A stretch of 64,000 bases of DNA from Ricinus communis. Taxonomy: Eukaryota; Streptophyta; Magnoliopsida; Malpighiales; Euphorbiaceae. The stretch is taken from positions 9,341,213 to 9,405,212 of the forward strand of contig NC_063264.1 in the NCBI RefSeq assembly GCF_019578655.1. The letters run 5' to 3'. The position numbers were made by a program, and so were the translations under genes. Under the pieces are notes generated by a model that worked only from the letters and a program-made list of their open reading frames with translations, did no database searches and was not told where the DNA came from. Numbering within the stretch: the first letter of the stretch is position 1; every line of letters starts with the position of its first letter. Shown here one piece after another: positions 20,270 to 32,366 of this stretch.

Positions 20270-23200
20270 TCAAATTTTTAAAACATTTATCAAGTTCAAA
20301 CAATGTTGGAACTTGACACCAATTACTACTTTCGTAGTCATATCTGCAGGATTTTCAGCAGTTGAGATCTTTTGAAGAAGTATCTTACCTTTTTAAAGAA
20401 TTTCTCACGTAGTGATAACAAACATCGATATGCTTTGTCCTTGAACGATAGACTTGGTTTTTAGCTAAACATATAGCACTCTGAATATCACAATGCACTT
20501 TGATGTGCTTCTGATCAATTCTCAAGTCTTTCACCAACCCCTGAAGCCAAATTGCCTCCTTTACAGCTTCTGTAATTGCCATATACTCTGCCTCTGTTGT
20601 AAACAAAGCAACCGTTGACTGCAAAGTAGACTTCCAACTAATTGGTGCTTTTACAAGTGTAAACATATAACCAGTAGTTGACCAACGTTTATCAAAATCA
20701 CTTGCGTAGTCAGAATCACAATATTCAACCACACTCAGACCAAACTTCTCATCCTGCTCAAACATTAATCCAACATCCACAGTATTCTGAATATACCTGA
20801 GGATCCATTTCACAACTTGCCAGTGTCCTTTTCTAGGATCATGCATATACCTACTTACAACTCCGACTACTTGTGAAATGTCAGGCCTTGTGCACACCAT
20901 AGCATACATCAAGCTACCAATTGCATTTGCATATGGAACCTTCGACATATATTCTCGGTCTTCATCATTCTTTAGAGATTGAGAAGCACTGATTTTAAAA
21001 TGAGGAGCAAGTGGTATACTGACAGGCTTTGTCGTTTCATCAATTCTAAACCGCTTTAGTACCTTTCTCAGATATTCCTTCTGAGTTAAACAAAGTCTTC
21101 CAATTTTTTGTCTCTGCTTATCTCCATACCAAAAATCTTTCTTGCTTTACCTAAATCCTTCATTTCAAACTCTTGATTTAGTTGAGCCTTTAACTATTCT
21201 ATTTCTCCTCTATAGCCTTTTTAAGAATACACAATGATCATATTTGCTTCTTGTGTATCTTTGCCTCATCATAAACTTATCAAATCGTTTATACCACTAC
21301 CTCGGTGACTGTTCCAAACCATGCAATGATCTGTTCAATTTGCACACCAAAGTTTCTTTTCCGGCAACCCTAAATCCTTCAGGCTGATCCATGTAGATTT
21401 CCTCTTCCATTTACCATGCAAGAATGCAGTTTTTACATCCATTTGAAATAGTTTCAAATTCAATTGTGCTACTAAGGCCAACAATATTCTAAAGGAGGAA
21501 TGCTTCACCGCTGGAGAAAAAACTTCAGTATAGTCAATTCCTTTCTTCTGAGCATAGCCCTTAGCTACCAATCTTGCCTTGTAGCAAGCATCATTCTTGT
21601 TAGGAAATCCGTCATTCTTTGCAAATACCCATTTGCAACCAATTGCCTTCTTTCCCTTAGACAGACTAGCTAGCTTCCACGTCTGGTTTTTCTCAAGGGA
21701 TTGCATTTCTTCCTCCATAACCATTTTCCACTTATCTACCTCAGAACTCTGTATAGCTTCAATATAAGTGGCCGAAACATCAACATTTGAAGATACAAAG
21801 GTTACAAAATTTTCAAAATGAGCAGGTTTTCTAGTGTTCCTCTTTGGCTTACTCAATGCAATTGACTCATGTTGCCGTGGAGGTTCTTGTGCTGGAACCT
21901 CTACTTCATCACCCGATTCATCTTCTAACTCCCCTTCTTCTATAGGAGTAGATTTATCAGACTGATCTACTGTTGGTTCAATACTTCTACTACTATCAAA
22001 CTGTACCTGTTTGGGAGACTGCTCCACCTGCTGTGAAGCTCCATTTGTCTCCTGCTCTCCTACCTTTTTCACCATAGTAGATTCTTTAAAGCTAACATCT
22101 CTGCTGAAGATTATTTTCTTTAAATCTAGACACCATAGACGATATCCTTTTACACCTGATGATATCTCTATGAAAATTACTTTTTTTATTCGCGGATCCA
22201 ACTTTGATTCCTTAACATGATAATATGTAGTGGAACCAAAAACATGCAAAGAATTATAATCTGTAGCAGGTTTTCCATACCATAACTCTAAAGGTGTTTT
22301 AACATTGATAGTAGTTGATGGAAAACGATTAATAAGATGACACGCGTATGTTACAGCCTCAGCCTAGAACTGTCTGCCCAACCCAGCATTGGACAACATA
22401 CACCGAACTTTCTCCAGTAGAGTCCGGTTCATCCTTTCTGCCACCCCATTCTGTTGTGGTGTATTTCTGACAGTGAAGTGTCTCACAATACCTTCATCTT
22501 AGTAGACTTTCATAAAAGGATCACTTGTATACTCTCCTCCATTATCTGTTCAGAGACATTTGATCTTTCTGCCCATCTGAGTTTCTACCATCTTTTTCCA
22601 GGTGAGAAAAACTCCTAACACTTCATCCTTTGTCTTCATAGTGTACACCCACACTCTCCGGCAAAAATCATCAATGAAGGAAACATAATAATGTTTGCCT
22701 CCCATTGAAGCTATCTTGGAGGGTCCCCATACATCTGAGTGAACATAATCCAGAATACCCTTAGTATCATGGATTGCAGTACCAAACTTCACTCTTGTTT
22801 GTTTTCCCTTGACACATTGTTTATAGAAATTCAATTTGCAGACTTTCACTCCCTATAATAATCCTTGATTTGCTAAAAGTTTCAAGGATTTTTCGCCTGC
22901 ATGTCCCAAGCACATATGCTACAAACTGGTTGCTTCTAGTTCCTGATTATAACTAGAAACTGTTGTTGTTGTACCAATAACTAGATTACCAAGATAGTAA
23001 TACAAGTTATTACTTTGCTGAACACCTTTCATCACAACAAGTGCCCCAGAGATAACCTTCAAAGTTTCATTTTAGTGACAATAGTGAAGCCCTTTCTTGC
23101 CAGAACTCCCAAAGAAATAAGGTTTCTTGTCAAACTCAGTACATATATGATATCAGTCAGAATTCTAATTGATCCATCATGATTCTTCAACCGAACTGAA

Positions 23201-24224
23201 CCAATTCCAGCAGTTTTGCAAGTGTTGTCATTTGCTGTATAGACAACTCCACCCTCTGTTTCTTTGAAATCAGAAAATTACTCCCAGTTGGGACACATAT
23301 GGTGGCTACAGCCTGAATCAAGAATCCAAGCTCCTAAATTGTTAGTTGATGGCATCATTATAATGAAAGATCAGAATCACATTCAGCTACATTTGTATCT
23401 GCAACAGCTTTCCCTTTGGCTTTTTCTTTCAGCTTCGGATAGTCTTTCTTCCAGTGCCCCTTTTCCCGGCAAAAGGCACATTGGTCTTTGCCAACTCTGG
23501 ACTTCGATCTTTCCTTCTTTCCTTTACTTCTTTTCTCCAAACGACCTTACACTATCAAAGCTTCCGCTGCACCACTAGAGCTATCCTTTTTATCTTTTCT
23601 TCATAATTCATGACTGTATAAAGTAATACAAACCTCACTGAGAGACACCTCAGTCTTCTCATGGAGTAAAGTAGTCTCAAGGAATTCAAATTCTTCTGGA
23701 AAAGATCCCAACGACATCAAAGCCAAATCTTCATCTTCAAATGTCACATCTAAATTCATCAAGTTAGCAACAAGCTGATTGAAGTTTGTTATGTGATTAT
23801 TCATTGTGGTACTTGGAACATATGTGAATGTGAACAATCTTTTCTTCATATGGAGTTTATTTTGACTGCTCTTTTTTAGAAATTTTTCCTCAAGTGCTTT
23901 CTACAATTTACTAGCAGAAGTTTCTTTACAGAATGCATATTTCTGCTCTCTGGACAAGCACGATCGAATTGTACCACATACCAATCGATTAATTGTTTTC
24001 CATTCCTTCTCCTCCATACAGTCTGGTTTCTTATATGCAATCGCAACATCTAGACCTTGTTCGAATAAGGCATCTAGAACTTCACCTTGCCCCATACCGA
24101 AATGACCAGTACCATCAAATATTTTCACCACAATTCTGAAACTCGCCACTGCATTTCTCATTGAAATTGACAAATTTGGTGCTACTATTGTGGTTGGTGT
24201 CTAGGTATTTTCACCGTCAGCCAT
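20270..24224 (-). pseudogene. Copia element 1 gag-pol, decayed
   Basis: The frame opens at ATG 24224 (MADGENT) and meets a TAG at codon 8. Gag pieces are at 24173-23601. The zinc knuckle is CAFCREKGHWKKDYP (about 23480), where the fourth ligand Cys is Tyr. Integrase core: DYVHSDVWGPSK, FIDDFCRRVWVY (22849-22550), then TPQQNGVAER in a separate piece. Reverse transcriptase: ARLVAKGYAQKKGIDY, MDVKTAFLHG (22249-21335). The stretch that should hold the catalytic YVDD (about 21190-21240) is missing: the text jumps from the SKKA-like region to LKAQLNQEFEMKDLG with stops. RNase H: YCDSDYASD, TEAEYMAITEA (20948-20385). C-terminus LINVLKI with stop at 20270. Not able to move itself. Confidence 0.93.
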
Positions 24225-24248
24225 TTCTGCTTCGATCTATATTTAATA

Positions 24249-24261
24249 GGCTCTGATACCA
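24249..24261 (-). other. Primer binding site of copia element 1
   Basis: On the minus strand this reads TGGTATCAGAGCC, complementary to the 3' end of initiator methionine tRNA, two bases inside the 5' LTR. Typical of plant copia elements. Confidence 0.92.
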
Positions 24262-24263
24262 AA

Positions 24264-24582
24264 TGTTGTGGAAATCATGTTAGTTTCCACTGCCAAATAA
24301 GTTATTAAATAAACAATAAGAAAAGAAACACCAGAACTTTAACGAGGTTCGGCAAACATTATGCTTACTTCCTCGGGCACCACCAAAATAATTCAATAGA
24401 ATTACAAAGAAATATTAATAAAAAGAGAAAGAAGAGAAATACAATTTAGCCCATAGAAATATAAGGCCCGTTGTTTCTCTTGACACTTAGAAAAGAAGAG
24501 AAGACCCACTATATATATAGCCTTGGGACTACTTCTTCCTTTTCTTAGCTTTTCAATGTGAGATAAAAGAGCCAAAATAACA
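24264..24582 (-). repeat. Copia element 1, 5' LTR
   Basis: Partner of 19848-20169; 319 bp, TG...CA ends, flanked by the primer site on its inner side and by CAAAT on its outer side. Confidence 0.93.
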
Positions 24583-24665
24583 CAAATAGCCAAAGTGCAA
24601 TCACTTTCTCTAGGATTTTGATGATAAAGGAGACATGAGATTCTACTTGTTTGGTCGTCCAATGT
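24583..24665 (+). pseudogene. S-receptor-like kinase relic 3, continuation right of insertion
   Basis: If the copia element and one CAAAT are removed, the VVWIAN text from 19847 continues as SQSAITFSRILMIKET, stop, DSTCLV. This fits the next B-lectin segment (N-P-SSGFLMIDKTGNLLLV in pseudogene 2). It is short and degenerate; the relic fades after about 24665. Confidence 0.5.
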
Positions 24666-24669
24666 GACA

Positions 24670-25640
24670 CATCAGTGCTAAATTTTTGAATTTAATATCC
24701 AATTGGTATCAATACTTTAGGGTGTTTTTTTTGGTCTTCAATAGTGGTATTTTTATTTTCTGTTTTTAATTTAGGGTACATAATACTTTTTCAACCTCCT
24801 TTTGTTGATGTATAAATTAATTCTTAATTGGTTTACTATATTAGCAATACTAACTCACTAATAATTTATTTTACTAAGCATATTGCATTTAAGCTTTAAT
24901 TAATCTTTCGATAAGACAGACAAATCGGTAAAACAATAGTAACCACATATACAATTCTCAATCAACAGGGACAAAATGTAACATGTGACATTGCCTCCTA
25001 GGATAAAGTATGGATTTGACATGAAAACAAGTCTAAATAGATGTCTATTGGCATGCAGACTTCCAATTTAGTATCTTGATGTGACAAGAAGGGCTAGCCT
25101 ATCACAATTTTCATATCTGCAAATTGTGCTTAAGTTGATATGTAGCCTTTTATTTGTGGCATTTTGATTTGCATATCACTAACTCACAAGCTACTTGTTT
25201 CCTTTTCTTTTTTTTCCTTCCTTTTTTCACATGCAGGATTCTTTTGAACTTCTTTCTATCTTTCTTTCATTCATTATTTATCATCATTTTACTTTCTTAT
25301 TTCCATTTCGTACATACCCATCTCATGGAGAATTGATATATGGACTAAAGCAAAATAATTTTGCTTAGGTAGTTATTGCCTCCGGACCATGTAGCTACAC
25401 TGTCCCAAGATCTACATACCGTATTGTTTTGAATTACAAGCTAGTATGGGGACAAAAGTCCCCACTCCTTTAATTTTTTTAAAAAAATTATGTGTACGGA
25501 AATTCATGCCTGTTTTCTTAATGTTTATGTTTTGAATTGTAAGATGCCTATGCTACTTTTATCCCCTCCTTTATTTTTTCTTAAAATTATATGTATGGAG
25601 ACTTTTTTCCTCTGCTTTTTTAATTTTTTTTAAATTATAA
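24670..25640. other. Intergenic, no gene recognised
   Basis: AT-rich with T-rich runs. GGGGACAAAAGTCCCC at about 25446-25461 is a short perfect hairpin with no T-tract terminator context. A 60-codon plus frame at 25154-25336 is phenylalanine/leucine-rich by base composition alone. Confidence 0.35.
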
Positions 25641-26350
25641 TAAAATGAACTTATACAAATTAATATTATATTAAAAAAATAATATTTTGAATAAATTTTT
25701 TATATATTTATAAAAATTAATCGTTTACTCATGTGTTATACAGAGTTTCGTAATTATTTTGATTGTAAATAATAATTAAAGTAATTATTTCCCATCGTCA
25801 TCTTCCATTTTAATTTAATTCAATTTGATTCATTCTAATTCCATAATTAATTCCGAGCTAAATTTTTTTGACATGTTTCACTATTTTAAAGATTTTTATT
25901 GACATGTGTTTTTATTTTTGACACATAACATTTTATTTTTTAAATGTAGTAAAATGAATTTAAAAATTAATATATAATAAAAATAATATAAGATAATAAA
26001 TTTATTTTATATATTTATAAAACTAGTTGTTTACCCGCCTGTGATGACTGTCGTAATTATTTTGATTATAGATAATAATATAAATTAAATTTTATATATA
26101 AAATTAAATAGAAATTTAATATTTTATAATTCTTTATAATATTTTGAAAAATAGTAATAAATCAAATATTTTTAATATCTTTCTTTCTTTTTTATATCTT
26201 AAGATTTTATTAGTATAATAATATAAAAATTATCAATAAATTAATATAAAAGACTATAACATTATACATAAATTTCAATTATATATGTCGATGATAAGTA
26301 CACATGTCAAAATAAAAAATTTTACTTGTCAAAATATAGTAACACATGTC
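25640..26350. repeat. AT-rich interspersed repeat, two partial copies
   Basis: Two related blocks (about 25625-25790 and 25945-26110) share ATATTTATAAAA, CGTTTACTC/TGTTTACCC, GT-rich, TCGTAATTATTTTGATTGTA. The right part (26110-26350) has AGATTTTATTAGTATAATAA and TGTCAAAATA words shared with 1-240, 1560-1860 and 63000-63690. Confidence 0.4.
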
Positions 26351-28330
26351 AAAGAGTTTTTATTAAGTAGGTATATATTAATATTTTTTGTTCATTTACA
26401 TGTACTAAAATGTTCGTTATCTATATATATAATATTCATTAGATGTAATATCCTATAATAATTTATTTTCTTTGTACTTAATATTCATTATGTGGGGACT
26501 TAATAACCATTAGAATTAATGTTTATGTTCATTTTGTTTTCATTATTTTTGTGATACATATTAAAACATTTTTGTGGATATTCGTCATTAATTCATTCAA
26601 ACAAATACATATATATATCTTTTCAATAAAATTAAGTTAATAAACAATTAACATTTTACATTTAAACAAAGAGCATTATATATGTTTGATGAATACAAGT
26701 TAATAAATATTTAGTACAAATTCAACGAATATAAATTATTGCAAAGAAAATACGTGTGTACTTAAATTAGATTATATACCTATATACATAGCAGAATCAA
26801 TGTTATAATAATGAAGAAATTTCACGGCCCACTATTTTTTGTCAACAATCTTTATTTTTATATTTGTCCTTATCTTTCTTTTGTACATTGTTGTTCATTT
26901 TGTTGGGTGAAACTCCTTATTTTGTGCTCTTTTCTTCCATTTTCTTGATGTTTTTCTATTTATTTTCATCTCTTCTTTTCTTTTCAGTTTTTTCACCTTT
27001 CAAATTCAAAACTTAACATTTTTATCTTTTTCATATTTAAAACTTAAATCTTTTATAATCTGTTGCTTAAATTAAAAAATTATAATTAGGTTAGCTTTGC
27101 TATTGAATTCAAGAAGTTAGATTTTTAAAAATTTGATTATTTAGCTCTGTTGATACCGAAATGGCTAAGAAAAAAGTTCTTAGTAAAATAATAGAGATTA
27201 GATTTAAAGAGAAGAATGATATTGATGAAGCAGCTAAGAAGAATTCGATGAAGAAGAAAACATGCAGCTGAAAATTCTCATAAATCTTTAAAATCGACAA
27301 AATATTAGTAATAATCTCTATTGAGATGTTTGAAATGAAGGAAAATAGTGACAAAAGAATTTGTTGATGATTCAATCAAAGCTCGATCTAAAAATAAAGC
27401 AAAATCTCGATTGATGAATTAGTTGATTACGCTTTGAAGGTATGATTTCTTTTTGTGTTAAATATACGAAAAAGATATTTATGTTAAATCTTTAAAAAAA
27501 ATTAGTCTGGTTCTGTAATTATATTTTTATTTGTTCTTGTTGATTAAATAATTTATTCTTTGAGATATTTTTATGACTGTATTTTAGTTTTCTTATTTAT
27601 TATTTATTTATTTTATTCATATTTTTGTAATTTTACTTATTAGAATTTTTTGTTTTTCAGTGATTGTACTTTTCTTATTCTAACTTTTGTTGAGTTTTTT
27701 TTGTCTCTGGAGTTGATATGTTTGCTGCGAGATTTCATGTTAATGATCTTTATAGTCGGTATGTTGTTACTCTCTACAACTAGCAAGATTCAAAGAAATT
27801 AACAAAATAGTTAATGATTCAGAGAATTTTGGAAGATCTAAAGGCAAAGGATGAAAAGAGAAAGTAGTGAAAGATTAATATTTTTTAGTTTTGGATATGT
27901 TTCAGTTTATTTGAGTGTTTGACAAATTTATTATTATTTTATAAATTTTATTAGTTTATTATAAGAAACTATATTTTTATTTAGAAATTTGAATTATATA
28001 ATATATATTATTGCAAATATATTTATTTTGGTTGTTGACGAGACAATATTAGGATATTAGAAAAAAATTTCAATTTTGTTTTGTACATTTTTGCTACATA
28101 TTTATTCATATATTAACAGAATAATTTTAAGATATCAAACATATACTTTTAGTATACTAGTACCATCAGTATGAAGGCCATGAAGATGTTTGTTGTGGAC
28201 TTTGTATGTCAAGATGATATTTAAGGTTCTTGTTCTCATCTACAGATTCTTCAAGTTGATATGTTGTAACTGAAAAAACATTGATTCAGTTAGAATGGAT
28301 TTTGCAAGAAAAGGCATTATGAATGTACTT
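26350..28330. other. Intergenic, no gene recognised
   Basis: AT-rich. A lysine-rich plus frame from about 27163 (MAKKKVLSKIIEIRFKEKN) breaks after 40 codons and belongs to no family I know. The minus frame 27109-27375 is the hydrophobic shadow of A-rich sequence. Confidence 0.35.
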
Positions 28331-28337
28331 CTAGTCA

Positions 28338-28828
28338 GATTTCGTCGAACTTCTGCCACCAAATTGCACCTTGGCCATCAATCTTTCCATTTCCATTGAT
28401 GTCGAGATCATTCACACTAAAGAAAGCGAGCCACTGTTTATTGTCACGATCCTCATATGCTGCAGTGTCAGTTGTTGCAATGATATCTCCGAAAACCTGC
28501 AATTAGTATTCCAAGATTACAGATTTATATTTTCCATTGCGTATACACATAAAATTTAATGAGATTTAAAACAAGAATACAGTAGTTAATTAGGTCTGTG
28601 AGAATTAGAACATCCCGAATTTAATATTGACGGTAATTTGTCACAAAAGAAATATACAAGTAAATAAAAAGTATGTAGCATATAAATAACCTGGATGTTA
28701 ATTGGGGAGGATTTACAGGGACCTTGAAACCTGACTGGCTTTAACAAGAATGTCCTTTCTGCCGGTATTAGTAGGATTGCGGAGCTTATATCACAATTAC
28801 AAATGCTTTCCCAAGCCTTCATAAAAGC
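28338..28828 (-). pseudogene. Polygalacturonase (GH28) fragment, two exons
   Basis: GH28 enzymes hydrolyse pectin in the cell wall. Exon A (28691-28828) reads AFMKAWESICN, then FLLKPVRFQGPCKSS, the usual order of plant polygalacturonases (QAF-KAW, FLLKPV-F-GPCKS). It ends at a consensus donor (CAG|GTTATT). Exon B (28338-28496) starts after an AG acceptor, reads VFGDIIATTDTAAYED, LAFFSVNDLDINGNGKIDG and QGAIWWQKFD, then hits a stop. The catalytic NTDG, DD and HG motifs are absent, as are the first exon and everything after WW. A truncated, non-functional gene piece. Confidence 0.8.
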
Positions 28829-28829
28829 C

Positions 28830-29160
28830 TTCAGAAGTTTAATTAAAATAAAACAGTTATGTTTCGAAAATAATAATTATGTAGTTGCCTTGATTGAAAT
28901 GTTGCAAGCATGCATAGAATAGAAAGTACAAAAACTGCTATGGTGGCTCCTTTATAAAATTTCCAAGCTTAAGGTCAATTTGGCCCCTCACTTAATATTC
29001 ATGATTCAATTTTCCGTAAAATCAACTATCTTACCCAATTTGCCTCTAAAATAGTTACTAACGGCTGATTAATTCTATAACTATTCACTGAAAACTTCAA
29101 CAAGTCATTTCGAGGGATATTTTGTCAGTTTTCCGATTTGTTCAGTCAATTTAGATGATT
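28830..29160. other. Upstream flank of the polygalacturonase relic
   Basis: No signal peptide exon is visible within 330 bp. The text around 28935-29100 (GGCTCCTTTATAAAATTT, GGCCCCTCACTTAA) resembles the ends of plant non-autonomous DNA elements, but no partner end was found. Confidence 0.3.
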
Positions 29161-29640
29161 AGATGAAGAATTTCACTCTCATTGGAAACCATTTGTGACG
29201 ATAATTAGAAAATGAATAGAAGTAATTAAATGAAGAATGAGTTAGTTGAACAAATAGTTTTTTTTTGGTTATTATGTCAAGTTAAATTTTGAAATGGAAT
29301 AAAAAAATAAGAAAAAAAAAGAGATTTTCAATCTTTTATTAGTTTAGATTATTATGTACAATAAATAAGAAATTCCACCAATTCTCTTTTATTATATATA
29401 TATATATACTGATTTAAGTTTAATAGATTTAGTAGGAAAAGGTATCATGAATATATTAGCAGTGAAAATTAAAAAATGAATGGAAGTGATTAATTGAAGG
29501 TTGAGCGAGTTGAGCCAAAAAGATTTTGTTATTATGTCAAGATAAGTTCTAAAATAGAATTACAAAAAAAAAGAAATTCTCAAATTTTTTATTCGTCTAG
29601 ATTATTATGTACAATAAATGATGAACTCTACTAGTTCTCT

Positions 29641-29681
<41 letters not shown>

Positions 29682-29809
29682 AATATTTTATTTAATTTAT
29701 ATTATTTATTAAATATTAAATTAACATTAAAAATTATATTAAATAATTAAAATTAGAATTATATTATATATTAAATAATTCTAAAAAAGTAATTATAACT
29801 ATATAATTG

Positions 29810-29850
<41 letters not shown>

Positions 29851-30200
29851 GCTACTCTTAATATATCAAAAAGATAAAGTCTTGTAATTTGATAAACATT
29901 GATTCAAGGCGAATAGATTTAGCAATAAAAGTATCTAGAATTTACTAATGATAAAAATTGAAAAATTAGTACAAGTGAATTAATGAAGAACGAGGTTGAT
30001 GATAAAAATTAGAAAATGAGTGGAAGTGAATAAATAAAGAATGAGGCTGAACCAAAAGTGTTTTTATTTTTTTTGTTATTATGTCTAGTTAAGTTGTAAA
30101 ATGGAATAAAGTAACAAGGATAAGAAAGAAATTCTTAGCTTTTTTCATTAGTGTAGATTATTATGTAAATTGAATAAACCAGTTCTCTTTTAGTAAAATT
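29160..30200 (+). repeat. Three degenerate direct repeats, each followed by a TA tract
   Basis: Units at about 29160-29395, 29430-29640 and 29930-30200 share, in order, GAAAATGARTRGAAGTRA, GTTATTATGTCNAGWTAAGT, RGAATAAARWAA, TTAGATTATTATGTACAATAAA and a TAGTTCTCTT end. TA tracts follow at 29393-29410, 29641-29677 and (weaker) 30200-30215, and separate TA tracts lie at 29815-29846 and 30365-30418. No coding potential. Confidence 0.6.
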
Positions 30201-30361
30201 ATACATATAATAAGATATTCTTAATATACTAAGAAGATACTTTTAATCTATATCTTCTTTCTCTTTTTATTAATAATGTGTCATATTTTAGATATCTTAA
30301 AATTGGTTTTAAAAGACATGGACATTATACTAATAATATACTAAGTATTCCTTTATTTCGT

Positions 30362-30417
<56 letters not shown>

Positions 30418-30419
30418 GA

Positions 30420-30885
30420 AATTCAAAATAATATTTAGAAATGATGGAAAAAAATCTAAAATTATTTCCTAGATGATTTAATCAGTAATGTATATTTTTT
30501 GAAAGTGACAATGTATACATTGTATTTCTGAAAGATAATTTTTCGTTAATATTTTCTTTTACTGAATTTCTACATACTTTTCTATTATGTCTAAGTTGGT
30601 TTTCCATAATTGTTTTATCTCGTAGCCTACCATGATGCTTTTATTTTTCTCTTGGTTTACCAGATTTAATTTTCTGTTCTAGTGGTTGAGCAATCTTACT
30701 TTTCACTTTTTTTGATACATTTTATGTGCTTTCATTTCTATTTGTGAAAACACTTGCTTCGTTTGTAGCTAATATTGTTTTGTTTGTGTAGTAATATGAA
30801 CAATATTCATATGAATCCAAATCAACTTGGAAAAGATGATATTGATGCATGAGGACATGGTATCTAATAAATTTAGAATTTATTG
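30420..30885. other. Intergenic, no gene recognised
   Basis: AT-rich sequence between the repeat cluster and a LINE fragment; no supported feature. Confidence 0.3.
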
Positions 30886-30889
30886 CACT

Positions 30890-31140
30890 TACATGTTTGC
30901 TTTGTTATATCAACTTCAACTTTAGAATTCGGCTTCCTAATAAAACGCCATCCTTATTTAGCAAGGAGAGCCAAGTTGAGAGAGTGTAGATCACGGAAAC
31001 CTAGTCCTCCTTCCTTTTTAGTTTGACACATTCTGCTCCATGATGTCCAATGAATCTTCTTCCCATCCGCTTTTTGACTCCACTAGAAGTTACTAACCCT
31101 TTTAGATGATCTTAATCTGAGTTCTTTAATTATCGACTCC
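30890..31140 (-). pseudogene. LINE (non-LTR) polyprotein fragment, C-terminal region
   Basis: Minus-strand translation across short frame changes gives DGKKIHWTSWSRMC, KEGGLGFRDLHSLNLALLAK and QGWRFIRKP. This is the well-known region after the reverse transcriptase of plant L1-type elements (KIHW-SW--LC-PK-EGGLGFRDL--FN-ALLAKQ-WR). Only about 250 bp remain, with stops. Confidence 0.8.
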
Positions 31141-32366
31141 ATTTATTTAATTTTTATTTTTATTATATATTTTGACTAATAAAATAAAATAATATCACAT
31201 AATTCAGCTTTTTTTGTTTTACCTTTTGCACACTAGATATAGCATTTAATATTTTTATAAAACTGTTCCTTAATATTTTAAAATCAATAGATAATTTTAT
31301 AAGAAATTAGATACCATAGCAGGTGGACAAGAGATAGAAAGGTGAGATGTTTAATATTTTTAAAGAATATATATGTATAATTAACTCGCTCGATGATTCA
31401 CTTATATATTAACAAGGGATAATTGCTAATTAGATATTAACATGGTTAGTATTTTTATTTATAAGAATGAAAAAATCTGAAATTTGAATCTCTACATCTA
31501 CCGGCCAGTTATATTGATTATGATTCTTATGGTGATAGATATGTAAAGATATTCGATTAGGGATAATTATAAATTTGGCGTTTGAATTTTTTTTATTTTA
31601 TTAAACATTTGAACGATAAAATATACATCAATGTAATTTTGTTTTGCTTACCTGACTGCTGATAAGGTAATATAAGACCTACTTTCTCAACAAATTAGCT
31701 TGACATGTCCCACTAGCATTATACGAGTTGAAGTAAAAATGAAAATGAGATTCTATGTTTAAAGAAAATAATCCTCAAACCCACCCATCAAACTTGTATT
31801 ATTAAATATAAAGAAATGGTAGTGTCACAGATAAAAAAAGATATTGAATTGGGTTTCTTGTATCTAATTATCTTGAATCTGTTAGTTGTCGAGTTGAAGA
31901 TCTCGATGATGATGATGACAGATTTAAAGTTATTTTAGTTTTTTAAGTTTACTTGGGGATTTTGTTTTATCTTTTACAGATGAATAGATGAAGTGGCAAG
32001 CCTTATCATGAAATGCTTAGTCAACAATCGAATAATTAAAATCAGAGAAATACACTTAATGAATATATATTGTGCTGGTTTAAACACTTAATCGAAACAC
32101 CAAAACAGAAAAAAAAAATCAAAAAAATATAAACACCCAATTTGTAATAACTCTTTTGGATTATGATCTTTATAGTATAGATATGTAAGGAGATCTCTAA
32201 TTATATAGTCCACCAACTACTAAAAGGGTTATACTTGAAATCATATTTCTCTCATTCTCAATATTCATTCTACTTACAGGGTAACCGAAAACAAAAATTA
32301 CACAGAATCTAGACATATAAGAAATAAATTTGTTGTAAAATTTTCCATTAGATATAATAAATATAT
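31140..32366. other. Intergenic, no gene recognised
   Basis: AT-rich. This would include the 3' untranslated region of the minus-strand RALF-like gene at its right end. Confidence 0.35.

Larger units (their letters stand above)
19848..24582 (-). mobile_element. Complete but inactive Ty1/copia LTR retrotransposon, element 1
   Basis: A 4.7-kb element oriented to the minus strand. Two LTRs of about 320 bp (19848-20169 and 24264-24582) both start TGTTGTG and end AATAACA. The target duplication CAAAT is perfect (19843-19847 and 24583-24587). The primer site complementary to initiator tRNA-Met abuts the 5' LTR. The interior encodes gag-pol in copia order (protease/zinc knuckle, integrase, reverse transcriptase, RNase H). 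The LTRs differ at many positions and by small indels, so the insertion is old. It sits inside kinase relic 3. Confidence 0.95.

Noticed and set aside
25446..25461. GGGGACAAAAGTCCCC hairpin as a terminator
   Set aside because: Plant nuclear genes do not use such terminators, and no gene ends here.
27109..27860. Possible gene with MAKKKVLSKII start
   Set aside because: The frame breaks after about 40 codons, has no domain, and the surrounding DNA is ordinary AT-rich sequence.
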